From NCBI GenBank assembly GCA_025093555.1, contig JAIWNF010000001.1:1054001-1118000 (forward strand): a DNA stretch of 64,000 nucleotides, read 5' to 3'. Position numbers and translations under genes: made by a program. Within the stretch, counting starts at the first letter, position 1; the number at the start of each line of letters is the position of its first letter. This DNA comes from Circinella umbellata (taxonomy: Eukaryota; Mucoromycota; Mucoromycetes; Mucorales; Lichtheimiaceae). The notes under the pieces were generated by a model. The model was not told where the DNA came from. It saw only the letters and a program-made list of their open reading frames with translations, and did no database searches. Shown in pieces: positions 11,542-23,022 of the stretch.

Positions 11542-11710
11542 CAGCTCGCGTGGACGTTTAAACTGGTGTCAGGTACACCTGGGAGTTTAAACTGGCGGCT
11601 GGTACTCCTGGAAGCTTGAAACTGTTGGACCTTGGTGGTTGTTAGGTCAACAGATCACAAAAAGTGATCGTTGACCATGGAGATTATTATATAAAGAAAA
11701 TAAAAAAAAA
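11530..11710 (+). mobile_element. A-tailed ~180-bp insert with three 29-bp repeats and a hairpin
   Basis: Comparison with copy A (CTGAACACATTTGGCTTG) shows an extra segment between CTGAAC and TTGGCTTG here. It contains three 29-bp tandem repeats starting GTTTAAACTGG at 11556, 11585 and (diverged) 11614. A hairpin follows (arms 11645-11658 and 11664-11676, one bulged A), and it ends in an A-rich tail at about 11693-11710. A 3' A tail and lack of coding suggest a retroposed RNA, SINE-like or a LINE 3' end. No convincing tRNA A/B box was seen. Confidence 0.55.
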
Positions 11711-12839
11711 TTGGCTTGAAGGATGGTTCTTTATCCTTTAATAAAAAGTAGTCATTGAATCTTCCGTACAAATATATCCGTCTCCAAATTATATTTCCAT
11801 ATTTCCATATTTCTATATTTTTGATTATTTATGTTGTTTATAGTTCTCATATTCATACTTTTCATCATACTCTCATATTTTTCATACTTTTTCACATTCA
11901 ATATTCTTCATATTTTGTATATTTCATCTCCTTTGATTCATCGTCATTATATTTTTATTAAGGTCAACAGTGTATATTCTTATATCAGCTTACAATTATT
12001 ACAACTTTTAATATCATTTCAAAGCGACTGTTCAAGAACAGTTCAAACCCCCGCCATTTGTCCTGTTGTGCTTTTGTATATAAAAAGGATGAGTGATGAA
12101 ACTTTCACTTCTGTCATGCAGAATTAAAATATAGTATTGTTTGACTTGAAAAGTGTACAAAATATAATTTTACCAACCATGTTTTATATCCGAACCCCCC
12201 AACAAACAACACTATCCCACAACAAATCTCTCTTTAGATTATAATTCCTTATTGTATATAATAAAGGTACATTTTCTGAAATACATTAGAGAAAGAAGTA
12301 ATAGATCCTGTTTAAACCTCCCATTTTATTTGATGGTGTGTGCTGCTTAAAGTTAACCTAAGAAACAACACCCCGGGTTTATTATATATATCTATATATC
12401 TCATAACTTTACTCACACCCGCTGAAAAATAGGAAAAAGTCTTTTTATTTGTGTATAGCAAACCTGTTTTTTACTTGCATGTATTATTTATTCGTAACAA
12501 TAAAAATGTTGAAACAAGGTTCAACTTCAAAACAAGTTCACTTTTTATATAAATATTAGGTGGCAATCACATGGGACCAAAAGAATGGGATGGAATATAT
12601 CAACGCATACTATTCATGCAAGTCATATATTATACAATAATGCCAAGTTTCTTAACAACATAATCATATTTTCCCATCACCTGAAATATATTCATACTTT
12701 TGTTTTAAGGGGGGTAAGGCTCTATTTGGGAAAAAACCTGTGGCACCAATTTTTTTTACCATCACTCATATTTTGTTTTTTTATAGCCAACTTCTTTTTT
12801 TTCAAATTTCCCAAAACTTCCACTTCATTACAATAAACC
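11711..12839. other. Intergenic sequence upstream of the prenylcysteine oxidase gene
   Basis: Begins with the 3' flank shared with copy A (block around 11711-11750). The rest is AT-rich and pyrimidine-rich, with no supported exon. Short frames at 11755-12127 are low-complexity hydrophobic translations of T-rich DNA. The last 60 bp before the ATG at 12840 are T-rich. Confidence 0.5.
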
Positions 12840-13571
12840 ATGCATTGGCTATCGTCATTCATTGTCATTGCATTCATTACTCCATTATTTTTATGTAGTG
12901 CTGGTCAAGTTCAACAAACTGTATTACAAGCACCACCTCGTGAAAAACGAGTCGCTATTATAGGTATTTTTTTTTGTCGACAATAAGAGCGGTACAACCA
13001 AACTTTACATTATATCTCTAACATATATATCAATATATCTATCTTATCATATTCAAAAAAAAGGGGGTGGTGCTGCTGGTACTTCTGCTGCTTATTGGTT
13101 AAAAAATGCATTTCCCAAGAATAATAAAAATAATATTCAAGTATCTACGACAATTTATGAACAAAATAGCTATTTAGGGGGTCGAAGTACGGTCGTTCCC
13201 ATCAAAGATGATCCTTCATTAGGATTGATTGAATTAGGTGCTTCTATCTATATTGAAAATAATTATAATATGATGAATGCAACCAAAAAATTCAATCTTG
13301 AACGTAAAAGAATGGTGGATGGTGAAAATATGAAAAAGAAGGAAAATAAGAAAGGTCTTGGTATTTGGGATGGAAAAGACTTTCTTTTTGAAGAAACTGG
13401 AAATGATTATTTGGATACAGCTAAAATTTTATGGCGTTATGGATATTCGGCTATCAAGGTAAATATTCTTTTCATTTATGTAACAATAAAATGAATAAGG
13501 AAGAAAGGAATCTTTGATTGGATTTACGTAAGATTTTTTCTTATATTCATTGGAATGCTGAAAATACTTTG

Positions 13572-13602
<31 letters not shown>

Positions 13603-15001
13603 ATGTGTATAGTTTAAAGGTCATTTAAAAGCTATCATTGATCGTTTCAGTGAAGGTGTTTATAATTTTAATGACTTTGATCCAGCATTTCGTAATGTGC
13701 GTGAAGCATTATCTTCATTTGGACTTGAAGGTTTAGTGAATGAAACAGCAGCAGACTATCTTGAAAAACTTCATGGTTTTTCAAAGAAATTTGTACGAGA
13801 GATTATTCAAACAGCTTCAAGAGCCAATTATGGACAAGATGTAGATTCTTTACATGCATTTGGAGCTTTGGTAAATATATAGCTCTCCCCCTCCTTCGCC
13901 CCCCTTAAAAAAAAGGTATATATATGTCATGCTGATTGTTTGTGATTACTCTTTTAATTTTAAAGGTTTCCATGGCAGCATCCGGTTCTTGGTCAACAAA
14001 AGGTGGCAACTGTCAAATTTTTGAAGAATTTGCAAAAAGATCGGACGCATCTATTAAGTTAGATACACCAGTATTAGAAATTCAAAATTTTACTGTATTG
14101 GATGACAGTGGTCAATTGGTAAATCGTTATCTGGTGCTTACAGAAAATAGTATGGAATTTTACGATGCGGTTCTTGTAGCAGCGCCTTTGGTAATCATTC
14201 ATTTATTTGTCTTTGATACGTATATTTTTATAATTTATGCTTATTATATATAATTATTTTTGTTTAGCACTCTCTTGATGTTGAATTACCATTTACAACT
14301 GTAGTACCTGCACAACGAGATTATCATACTGTTCATGTCACAATGATTGCTGGCATACCTGATCCAAGTTATTTTGGTCGTACAGAAGATACAATGCCAT
14401 CAATGATTGTTACAACGGGTGCACCTTTAAGTAAATAAGCTCTTTTTTTCTTTTTAAATTTTTCGAATGAATTGATTAACGATATATATATATATTTAAT
14501 ATACGTAGCTGAACACTTTCATGAATCAGAACAACCCTTTACTACATTTGCAGTTCATAAACATTTAAATGATACCGGTGAAAGTGTAGTCAAAATGTTT
14601 TCATCTAAACCAATGTCAGATGAATTATTGGATCAACTTTTCCATAATCGTACATGGACTTTACAAAAAGAATGGGAAGCTTTCCCTAAATTATATCCTG
14701 TTGTATCATCTGAGAAGGAAGAAGGTTGGCCAAGTATGATCTTAGATGGATTTAAAAACGAAGAAGAAAATGGAATTCTTTATATAAATGCATTTGAAAG
14801 TTGTATTTCGGTATGTATAGTATGAATAATGTTTTTTTTTTGTTCCTCAAATTGATATTCATGGGTATAATTTTATTTACAATGTGTTAGACCATGGAAA
14901 CCGAGCTTGTTGCTAGTAAAAATGCTGTACGGTTTCTACGCGAACAGTGGTGTGAAGATACCTACTGTGTCCCATTTTATGATGGATGGGGTAAAGATTA
15001 A
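12840..15001 (+). CDS. Prenylcysteine oxidase/lyase (PCYOX1-like), 7 exons
   Basis: Exons 12840-12963, 13064-13458, 13613-13870, 13966-14190, 14268-14430, 14509-14810 and 14891-15001 join in frame to 525 codons, close to the usual ~500 residues of PCYOX1. Residues 1-22 form a signal peptide (WLSSFIVIAFITPLFL). An FAD-binding loop VAIIGGGAAGTSAAYWL spans an exon junction near residue 40. LGGRSTV and, downstream, SWSTKGGNCQIFEEFAKR match the family's second FAD contact and substrate region. The enzyme degrades prenylated-protein remnants by oxidatively cleaving S-farnesyl or geranylgeranyl cysteine to the aldehyde, cysteine and H2O2, in a lumenal/lysosome-like compartment. Splice signals are all GT-AG. 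It is the first gene of the housekeeping island and is followed by tRNase Z on the same strand. I am confident of the family, less so of the exact substrate. Confidence 0.88.
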
Positions 15002-15606
15002 AATTACATAAAAAAATGATTTCTTTTTGTATTTGGACAGCACAGTTAGCATAGCCTCCACTCTATACTTTGTAAAAGAAAATTCTATGTTACGTACATA
15101 ACTGTTGTAAATAATATATATTGTTTCTTTTTATTATGTCATAAAAAATTACAATGCCATTATTAAACATTATATATATAACAGTAAAAAGTTTCAGCTT
15201 TTAAAAGTAGCAACAGAGACTGTAATATAAGCCAGTATTAAACTAAAGGTTCAAGATATTAGATAAACTTTTAATGAAAAGTTGCAATTTATGTAGTTGA
15301 ACAAAGTTTTTCAACCGACGCAATTTTTAGTCTTTGAAAACATTCTTTACGAACATTGAATCAGTAATAGATGAATAATATATACCCCATTTTTATAGCT
15401 TATATAAAAAGAAATGAACGATACAACTTTCTTTATATCTACAAAAAATGTATCCAAGCAACAAATATATATTATATAATTTTTGCATAAAAAAAATTGT
15501 GGTCAGCAAGGAAAAAAAAAAAATCTAGAACAAAAAAAATTTTTTGTCTCAGGTTTACAAACCTTCCAACTTATTTTTTTTTTATTAATACTTTTTTTTA
15601 CACTAT
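15002..15606. other. Intergenic region between prenylcysteine oxidase and tRNase Z
   Basis: AT-rich 3' flank and promoter space with no coding signal. T-rich tracts at 15570-15600 lie just before the first ATG of tRNase Z. Confidence 0.6.
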
Positions 15607-18600
15607 ATGCCACCTGTGGTGTTACTTTACTCCACAACAACAAATACTACTGCTTTTCGTTTAAAGTCATTGTGTCACTCTCATTTTCGTCCCCATTCTT
15701 TTCAACATATTATTCGACGTACTATGAAAGCTTATATTCAATTTATAGGACAAAGTTCACCTGAAGGACCTCCTTCTCTTATTGTTCATTATGATTCTCA
15801 ACGTTACATGTTTAATTGTCGTGAAGGAACACAACGTTTATGTGTTGAAGAACGTGTGCGTTTATCGAAACTTCGCGATATTTATTTAACTCGGGTCGCA
15901 TGGGACAATATGGGTGGTATGCCTGGCATGTTATTGACATTGGCTGATGCAGGTGTCAAAGATTTAACCATTCACGGACCTAAAAACCTGACTCATTTTT
16001 TAGTGGGTACTCGTCATTTTATTTATCGGTAAAAAGAAAGAGTTCTTTTTTTTTTTAATTCTTTAATGGAAGAGTGGGTAAGGGGAGAGAGTGTAAAAAA
16101 AAAGAGGATATTAACACCCCAAAAAAAATATATTTTTCAAACCATTTGACGGGACGAAATAGAACTTCGTTGGCATTGGATACAAACGAATTTAATAATG
16201 ACAGCAATGACAACAATAATAATACAACAGTAGAAAATAGAGGACCATTAAAAGTAACGCCTATTCATATATTACCAGATCAATACAGTCCATCTGGAAC
16301 AAAACGACGTCATAATGATGAAAATGCAGTACAAGATCAAGAATATCGAAAATCAATTTTGAGACAAATGTTTCCTGTTGGAAATAAATCATCTTCTGTA
16401 CCTGCTCATACCATTGAAGCACCTTGTACACCACGTGGCGTGAGTAAGAAAAAGAAAAAAAATCCAGATGAAATTGCTATTGATATGGAAGAAGATGTAT
16501 TGGATAACCAAAAGAGTAACAACAACAATAATAATGGAACAACAGTATATAAGAGTGGGCATCCATTAGGAATGGATAATGGAAAACAACAACAACAAAG
16601 ATCCATGGATTATTTACGTAATCCATTACCACGTACACGACCTTATCCAGTAGCTACATCTTATATTTGTCGAGGTCCTACATTACCTGGAAAATTTAAT
16701 CCAAAAGCTGCAAAAGAATTAGGACTTGCACCTGGTCCTAATTATGGTAAATGTCATACATATAGATTTAATATCTTCATTATAAGAACATAATCTAAAT
16801 ATATATATATATATTTTAAAATAGGTCGATTACAACGAGGTCAAACTATAACATTAGATGATGGACGAACTATTGAACCTCATCAAGTCGTAGGACCTTC
16901 ATCACCTGGCCATGTAAGTCAAATGAAATACATAGACACTAAACAAACAGAAAATACAGAAAACATTTGATTAAAACGTAAATATATAGTTATTTTTGAT
17001 TATAGATTGTCCAGATCAAAGCTATTTAAATAATCTAATCCATTCCAATGCATTCAAACAATATCAACAAACAAAAGAAAAAAAAGATCAACCATGTAGT
17101 GTCATTCATTTAATTGGTCAAGATGTTCTTGAAGATAAACGATATCGTGAATGGATGAATTTATTTAGTCCAAATACTGAGGTAAAAATAATGGTGGAAT
17201 AACATTGTTGAATTGTATATATATTGAATCGATTCCTAATATAATTTTTATATATAGCATATTATAAGTACACCTGATATTTGTGCACAAACTGTTTTAT
17301 ATAAAGCACATGCTTATGGACAAGTCAAATTATCTCAATTGGATAATCAAATCTTCCCAGTACCTCATTACAGTAACATAGCAACTCGCAAGTTGAATGA
17401 TTGTAAGGATTAATTATTATTCATTTATTGGCAGTAACAACACTAATTAAATAATAATACTAATAATATGATTGAAAAAAAAAACAGATAAGGATTTACC
17501 CAAAAAATGTATTCCTTTATCCAATATGTTAAAATATAATCTAGAACCTAAACCAGGTGTTGTGAAAGAAGAACATCATGAATTTGATCACGATAAAGCA
17601 TTGAAACAAATTAAACAAAATCAAGAATTTATGGGATCGGTTCAAAAAGCCAAAAAAAATGCTTCTACTGTCCAATTAGAAGAATCTTTTCCAGGTGATA
17701 ATGTTGAAATTATTACTCTCGGAACCGGTAGTTCTATTCCGTCAAAATATAGAAATGGTAAGGTTTTTTTTTTACATTTTGTGATACCCAACAAAAAAAA
17801 ATATAATTATTTAGTTCTGGACCCCTCCTCCCCCGCCCCATCGTCGTTCCCGAAAACACCTTTTATTAATTTGACTATTCTTATTATTTTAGTGAGTGCT
17901 ACCTTGGTAAAAACACCAGAAAATGGATCTATTATGTTAGATGCAGGTGAAGGTACTTTAGGTCAAATGATGAGACGATTTGGTAATGAATTAGAACAAG
18001 AGTTACGACAATTACAATGTATTTTTGTATCGCATCTTCATGCAGATCATCATTTAGGTGTGATACAATTATTAACAAAATGGGCCAAGGTAATAAGAGA
18101 GAGAGAGAGAGAGGTTGGGTGGATAGCAAAAAAACACAACGATGAGTTAGAACTCAGGTTAGAAGGGGGGGGCGGGAAACTATTATAAAATGACTAATGA
18201 CTTCTATTTAAAGTTAAATAACAATGATAACAAGAAACTTTATGTGGTTGCACCCTTTATTTTTAATACTTGGTTACATGAATACAGTGGTGTAGAACCA
18301 TTTCAATTTGGTGATAAAGTAGTGATGGTTAGAAATGAAAGTATTCTTACCAATCGTTATCCAATTAAAACAGAACTTGAACAGTATGTATAGTTTTATT
18401 TTTTTTTACCTTTGAAACTAAACTCAATTGACTTGGACTGACACATATAAAATAGTTTTGAAGGATTAAAGAAAGCAATAGGCATTAATAACATGAATGC
18501 TGTCAATGTTATTCATTGTCGATATGCTTATGGTTTAACAATGGATCATCAAACGGGTTGGAAACTAGTGTATGTATTTCTTTCACATTCTTTTTTCACA

Positions 18601-19128
18601 CACACACACTCACATACATATATTATGCATAAAAATATATACTTATGAATACCCCCCGAACTTTTTTTTTATAAAGATATTCGGGTGATACACGTCCATG
18701 CGATAATTTAGTAGAAGCGGGTAAAAACGCGACCTTATTAATTCATGAAGCAACATTAGAAGATAGTATGAAAGCTGAAGCTATTGCAAAAAGACATTCA
18801 ACTACGGAAGAAGCTGTTGAAATAGGTCAAAGGTAAAAATAGGATATATAAAATATATAGTCATCATTTAATTATATAACTAAAAAAAACCCCCTCTTTT
18901 ATTTTTATCTTTAGTATGAATGCAAAATATACATTATTAAATCATTTTAGTCAAAGGTATCCAAAAGTACCTTCATTATCAAAAGAACAAAGTAATGTTT
19001 GTTTTAGCTTTGATTTAATGACGATACCTATTAAACGAATCCCTGTTTTACCCAAATTTACGGAAACTATAAGTTTATTATTTAAAGAAGAAAAAGAAGA
19101 AGAAGAAAATCAACAAATAGATTCATAA
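15607..19128 (+). CDS. Long-form tRNase Z (ELAC2/Trz1-like), 11 exons
   Basis: Exons 15607-16028, 16163-16746, 16825-16913, 16990-17181, 17258-17402, 17488-17757, 17893-18089, 18214-18383, 18456-18569, 18677-18832 and 18915-19128 give 850 codons in frame, the size of the long form. The N-terminal half has [18 protein letters not shown], then [18 protein letters not shown] and LFLIIDCPD. The C-terminal half holds the catalytic metallo-beta-lactamase site: HxHxDH as [10 protein letters not shown] (residues about 614-623), YSGDTRPC and HEATLED. The enzyme cuts the 3' trailer from precursor tRNAs in nucleus and mitochondria. Two in-frame starts are visible: 15607 adds 39 residues rich in Arg, His, Ser and Thr, consistent with a mitochondrial presequence, and 15724 starts [10 protein letters not shown]. 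An Asn-rich loop (residues ~150-250) lies in the linker. The intron at 17758-17892 is 135 bp and stopless. Confidence 0.93.
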
Positions 19129-19438
19129 AAAAGCATTTGTTAAGAATACGTATAAAAATAAAAAACTAAATTTTCAACGTTATATCAGATGATCATGCAT
19201 ATCTCCTCCCCCCCCCCCAAAACACAACCCTGTACACACATATTTTGAAACACTTTTCTCCTTATTACAGCAAAGGAGTGGGACCTCCATAAAAAGAAAA
19301 GTGTTGTTGTTGTTGTGATTGTCCCTTTCTTATTAGTTGATTAATTCATTTTTCTCTTTTCTCTTTTCTCTTTCTCTTTCTCTTTCTTCCTTTTTCAAAC
19401 ACATTTATTTTATTTTGTCTTTTTTTTTTTAAAGGATT
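19129..19438 (+). promoter_or_regulatory. Pyrimidine-rich promoter region of the reticulon gene
   Basis: The 310-bp gap holds a C homopolymer at 19208-19218 and a CT-rich tract (repeats of TTTCTC and CTTTT) at about 19350-19434 that runs up to the ATG at 19439. Such tracts are common in fungal core promoters of well-expressed genes. No specific factor site is claimed. Confidence 0.4.
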
Positions 19439-20542
19439 ATGACTGATATCGCGAAACAAGTCGTTACTGATACTGTTAATAATACATTAGCAGATAAGCC
19501 CACTGCTCCTACTGCTGCGCCCAACAATACTAACACCGAAACAACAAGTAAGTTTATAAAAAGAAGAGCGGTTTTTTTTTTCATTTCAATAACATATGAA
19601 AGCACCACATAAAAAAAAAAGAGAGATAAGAAAAAACTCACACCACTTTTACTCTCACCCCCCTGGCCTGGTTTCTTGTAAACAAAAAAAAAAAAAAAAA
19701 AAAGAAAAAGATACTACTGTGAAAGAACCTCAAGTGGTTCCTCAAGTTTTACCTCCTTTACCCCATGTTACTGCTACCAATATACATAAATTTGATGATG
19801 GTAAAGTGTTTATATAAGAATAAAGGCGTGTTTTTTATTTGATAAAACAAAATATTAACCACTTTTGACTTCTTTTATATATATAGATCCAACACTTTAT
19901 ATTAAAGGATGGATCCTTTCATTATTATACTGGGAAAAACCTATTCGTAGTGGTGGATTTTTCGTCACTATGATGAGTGTTTTAATTTTAACACAATATT
20001 ATTCTTTATTGCAAATATCAGCTGCTGGATTTACTATTTTAACGGGACTTAACTGGGTGTATGTCAATACACATAAACAAGGTCAACGGGTATTTGGTGG
20101 TAAACCCGTGGATACATTAACCAATCCACATCAATCCCGTTTAACTTCAAAAGATTCTTATATTCCTAAACAAAAAGTACTTCGTACAGGCGAATTAACG
20201 GTGGATGTCGTGGAAGCTGTTGTACAAGAATTAACCAAATTAATCCTGATTCAAGATTCTTTCCGTTCAGCATGGGCTGTGGGTATTTCTTATTTGATTT
20301 GGACATTGGCGACTTATATTTCAACTAAATACATGGTTGGATTGTTTATTATTGGAAGTTTTTCATTACCTAAATTGTATCAACAAAATCAACAAGTCAT
20401 TGATAAACAAGTAGCTCATTATACAAAACATGGTCAAGAATTATTCAAGACTTATTCAGCTCAGGCTTCTGTTAAAGCAAAAGAAGTCTATGGTCAAGCA
20501 ATGGCTTCCATAACAAAAAAATCTACCAAAAAAGCTGATTAA
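19439..20542 (+). CDS. Reticulon-like ER-shaping protein, 3 exons
   Basis: Exons 19439-19547, 19705-19800 and 19887-20542 join in frame to 286 codons. The first 68 residues are a variable Thr/Pro/Ala-rich cytosolic tail. From about residue 69 the reticulon homology domain follows: DPTLYIKGWILSLLYWEKP, then two hydrophobic hairpins (VTMMSVLILTQYYSLLQ with SAAGFTILTGLNWVYV, and later WAVGISYLIWTLATYI with YMVGLFIIGSFSLPKLY), and a C-terminal charged helix ending KKSTKKAD. Reticulons bend tubular ER and help nuclear-pore insertion. The second exon's acceptor follows a run of about 20 A, which is unusual but needed to keep frame. There is a single clear start; the upstream region is pyrimidine-rich. 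Confidence 0.88.
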
Positions 20543-20815
20543 AATTAAAAAATAAAAAAAGTTGTGTTGGAATGAATTATTATATTTGTCTCGGGATTTT
20601 TATTCTATTTCTAAAACACTACCTCAAAAAAAAAACCTTTTTTTTTAAACATAACAAACAAAATAAAAAATAAAAATATTTTGCTTTCTTCCATTCTGTG
20701 TTTTTTTTTTCTTATATATATCTCTTTTCATTCCACCATTGAAAACTAGTGATAAACATATATATATTATGCCTTTCAAAAGTAAAATTATCTTTATATA
20801 TACGTATTTTATCAA

Positions 20816-21678
20816 ATGAACAAAGCTAATGATTTATATGTATATCTAGTTGCCAATCATGGAGGTCGATACTTATATGTAGACCAAAATAATGAAGTTT
20901 TAACAGATACAAATCTTGATTTATCAACACCACCTGAAGATTTAGCTTCCAAAGGAGATACATTTAGTATAGATGATAAAAATCGTCTTTTAATGAATGA
21001 TAAACCTGTGACTTTAACTACTAAAATAACACCTAAAGGTCGTTCAACCAAATTTGGTTTAATATTAGAACAAGCGAATTCTGAAGAGGTAAAAAAAAAA
21101 CATGGGTTTAATAGGATCGTTTAAGCACAAGCTTTTATATATATATAAAATCCTTTTTTCTCTTATATATATTAAATGATAAAACGTGAATGAATAACTA
21201 ATATTTTTAAATAAAGTACGTCATTCGTACAGCTGATAGAAAAAAGAATCATCGTTACGTCTTTGCCGGGTTAGAAAAATTAAAAGTGCAAGATGAACCC
21301 AATGCTATGTCTATGTTTTCAGTAGTTAAAGAAGATGAACAACAAAATAATGATCTACAAGAACAAGACCAACAAAGTAGTACATATCATGCTGACAAGA
21401 TCAACATGAATAATATGAACACTATGAATAATACGACTCATAATATGAATAATGATAATATGAGTAGACATAATCATGATAGTAATTATAATAATATAAC
21501 TGATACTACTACTACTATGAATAGTAGTAATACAACACAACATAGTAGTGTGACTCCTCCTACATTTTATCCACCTTCTTCTTCAATTACAATTCCAATG
21601 AATACACCTACTCCTCCACTTGATCCTTCTCATACTTCTTCTACATCACCTCATTCAAATCATTTCTTTCAATTTTAA
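20816..21678 (+). CDS. Unrecognised protein with conserved N-terminal domain and Asn/Thr-rich tail
   Basis: Exons 20816-21088 and 21217-21678 join in frame to 244 codons. The first ~130 residues look like a folded beta-rich domain (LVANHGGRYLYVDQNN, ITPKGRSTKFGLIL, then YVIRTADRKNHRYVFAG); alternating hydrophobic residues recall beta-trefoil or fascin-like repeats, a guess. The tail is low complexity (Asn, Met, Thr, His) and then Pro/Ser/Thr-rich, ending HFFQF. An alternative 5' end is possible: ATG at 20768 gives MPFK, and a 44-base intron would then join in frame to NDLYVYLV, giving MPFKTNDLYVYL. The ATG at 20816 is the conservative choice. No family recognised. Confidence 0.6.
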
Positions 21679-21949
21679 GATAATATATATATTTTATCAC
21701 TATCACTATCACTATTAGTTATTAGTATTATTATAATTGATAAAAAAGAAAAAAAAAACATAATTGATAAAATGACATATTTTATTTGCAAAGTTTATAT
21801 ATAAAAAACGTCATGGTAATATTTCTCTCACTTACTCACACCCTCTCATTCTTTCTACGCACCTATACTGGATAATTAAATAAAATACGTAAAAGTAAAA
21901 ATTATTATATCTATAAACTTTTTTTATTATTATTAATATTTCCATCACC

Positions 21950-22733
21950 ATGTCAAATTTTTTAAATTTTAAACGTCCTCGTTCTCGTCAACAGAAACGT
22001 CGTTCATCCACACCACCTTCTTCTTCTTCTACATCCAATGAAAGTCAAGACACTGTACCAGAAAATCCAATTCATACAACACCAGCAGATCAAGAAATAA
22101 TAGTAGAAGAAGGTGACTACCAACGTCGGAAAAGATATTCTCGTGAAGAACTAGATATATTATTACAATCGTTTAATATCAATCCAAGACCTTCAAGACG
22201 TGAAAAACAAAGATTGGCTGCTCTTTGTCATGTAGATACACATCAAATACAAGTTTGGTTTCAAAACCATAGAGCTAAATTACAACATCAATCAAGATTA
22301 GAACAAAATAAACAAAGAGAACAACAAGGGAATGTAGATAGTGGTAGTGGTAATAGATTTATTCCATATGATGTTGAAGAAGAAGAAGTGAGTATAGAAG
22401 AAACGCCAAGTGGTCAACAAGATGAATCGTTATATCATCACATTCCAAGGCAACATACACCTCGTCGTACTACAAGAAGTCGTATATTAGACCATGAGCC
22501 ACAACAAGATGTTCATGATAGTCGTATGTATAAATTAATATTGGGATCGGGGGGAAGGGAGGAGAGTGTTCTTTTTTTTCAACCAAACCAAAAAAAAAAA
22601 ATTCATCGTATTAATTCATTCAAGGTTTATGCATTTTTCGACGCTTTTTTTGCTGTCCTAATAATAATAATAATAATAATAATAACCATCATCCTACATA
22701 GGTATTAGAAAGAATAAAAGAAAGGTAAAATAA
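21950..22733 (+). CDS. Homeodomain transcription factor, 2 exons
   Basis: Exons 21950-22523 and 22702-22733 join in frame to 201 codons. A homeodomain spans about residues 57-114: RRKRYSREELDILLQSF for the N-arm and helix 1, PSRREKQRLAALCHV for helix 2, and HQIQVWFQNHRAKLQ for the recognition helix. W48, F49, Q50, N51 and R53 are present; position 52 is His instead of the common Arg. The second exon is tiny and supplies a basic tail RIRKNKRKVK, which looks like a nuclear localisation signal. The flanks are Ser/Thr/Gln-rich and acidic. It is a nuclear DNA-binding regulator; target genes cannot be inferred. The next gene (acyltransferase) converges on it. Confidence 0.85.
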
Positions 22734-23022
22734 TAATGAGTGGTGTTTATTTATTTAGTTGCGTAAAAGATCGGGGGAAATCTAAAAGTATTTATTTTTT
22801 TTTATTTAGGCTTGACCCATTAGTTCTTGTGGTACTAGAGTGATTTGGCTTACAACTATAAAAATTCATTCAACAAACCCCCCACACCCCCCATTTAATA
22901 TAAATATGAAATTTATTTTGTTATTTAACAAAAAACAAGAAATTATACTTTTATTATTTGTCTTTTTTAATTTAATATAGTAAATAGTAACTAATTGGAA
23001 AGGGGAATATATATCGTTATTT

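Noticed and set aside
13579..13604. TA microsatellite (also near 43040-43070 and 49156-49186)
   Set aside because: Ordinary intronic or intergenic simple repeats without further structure.
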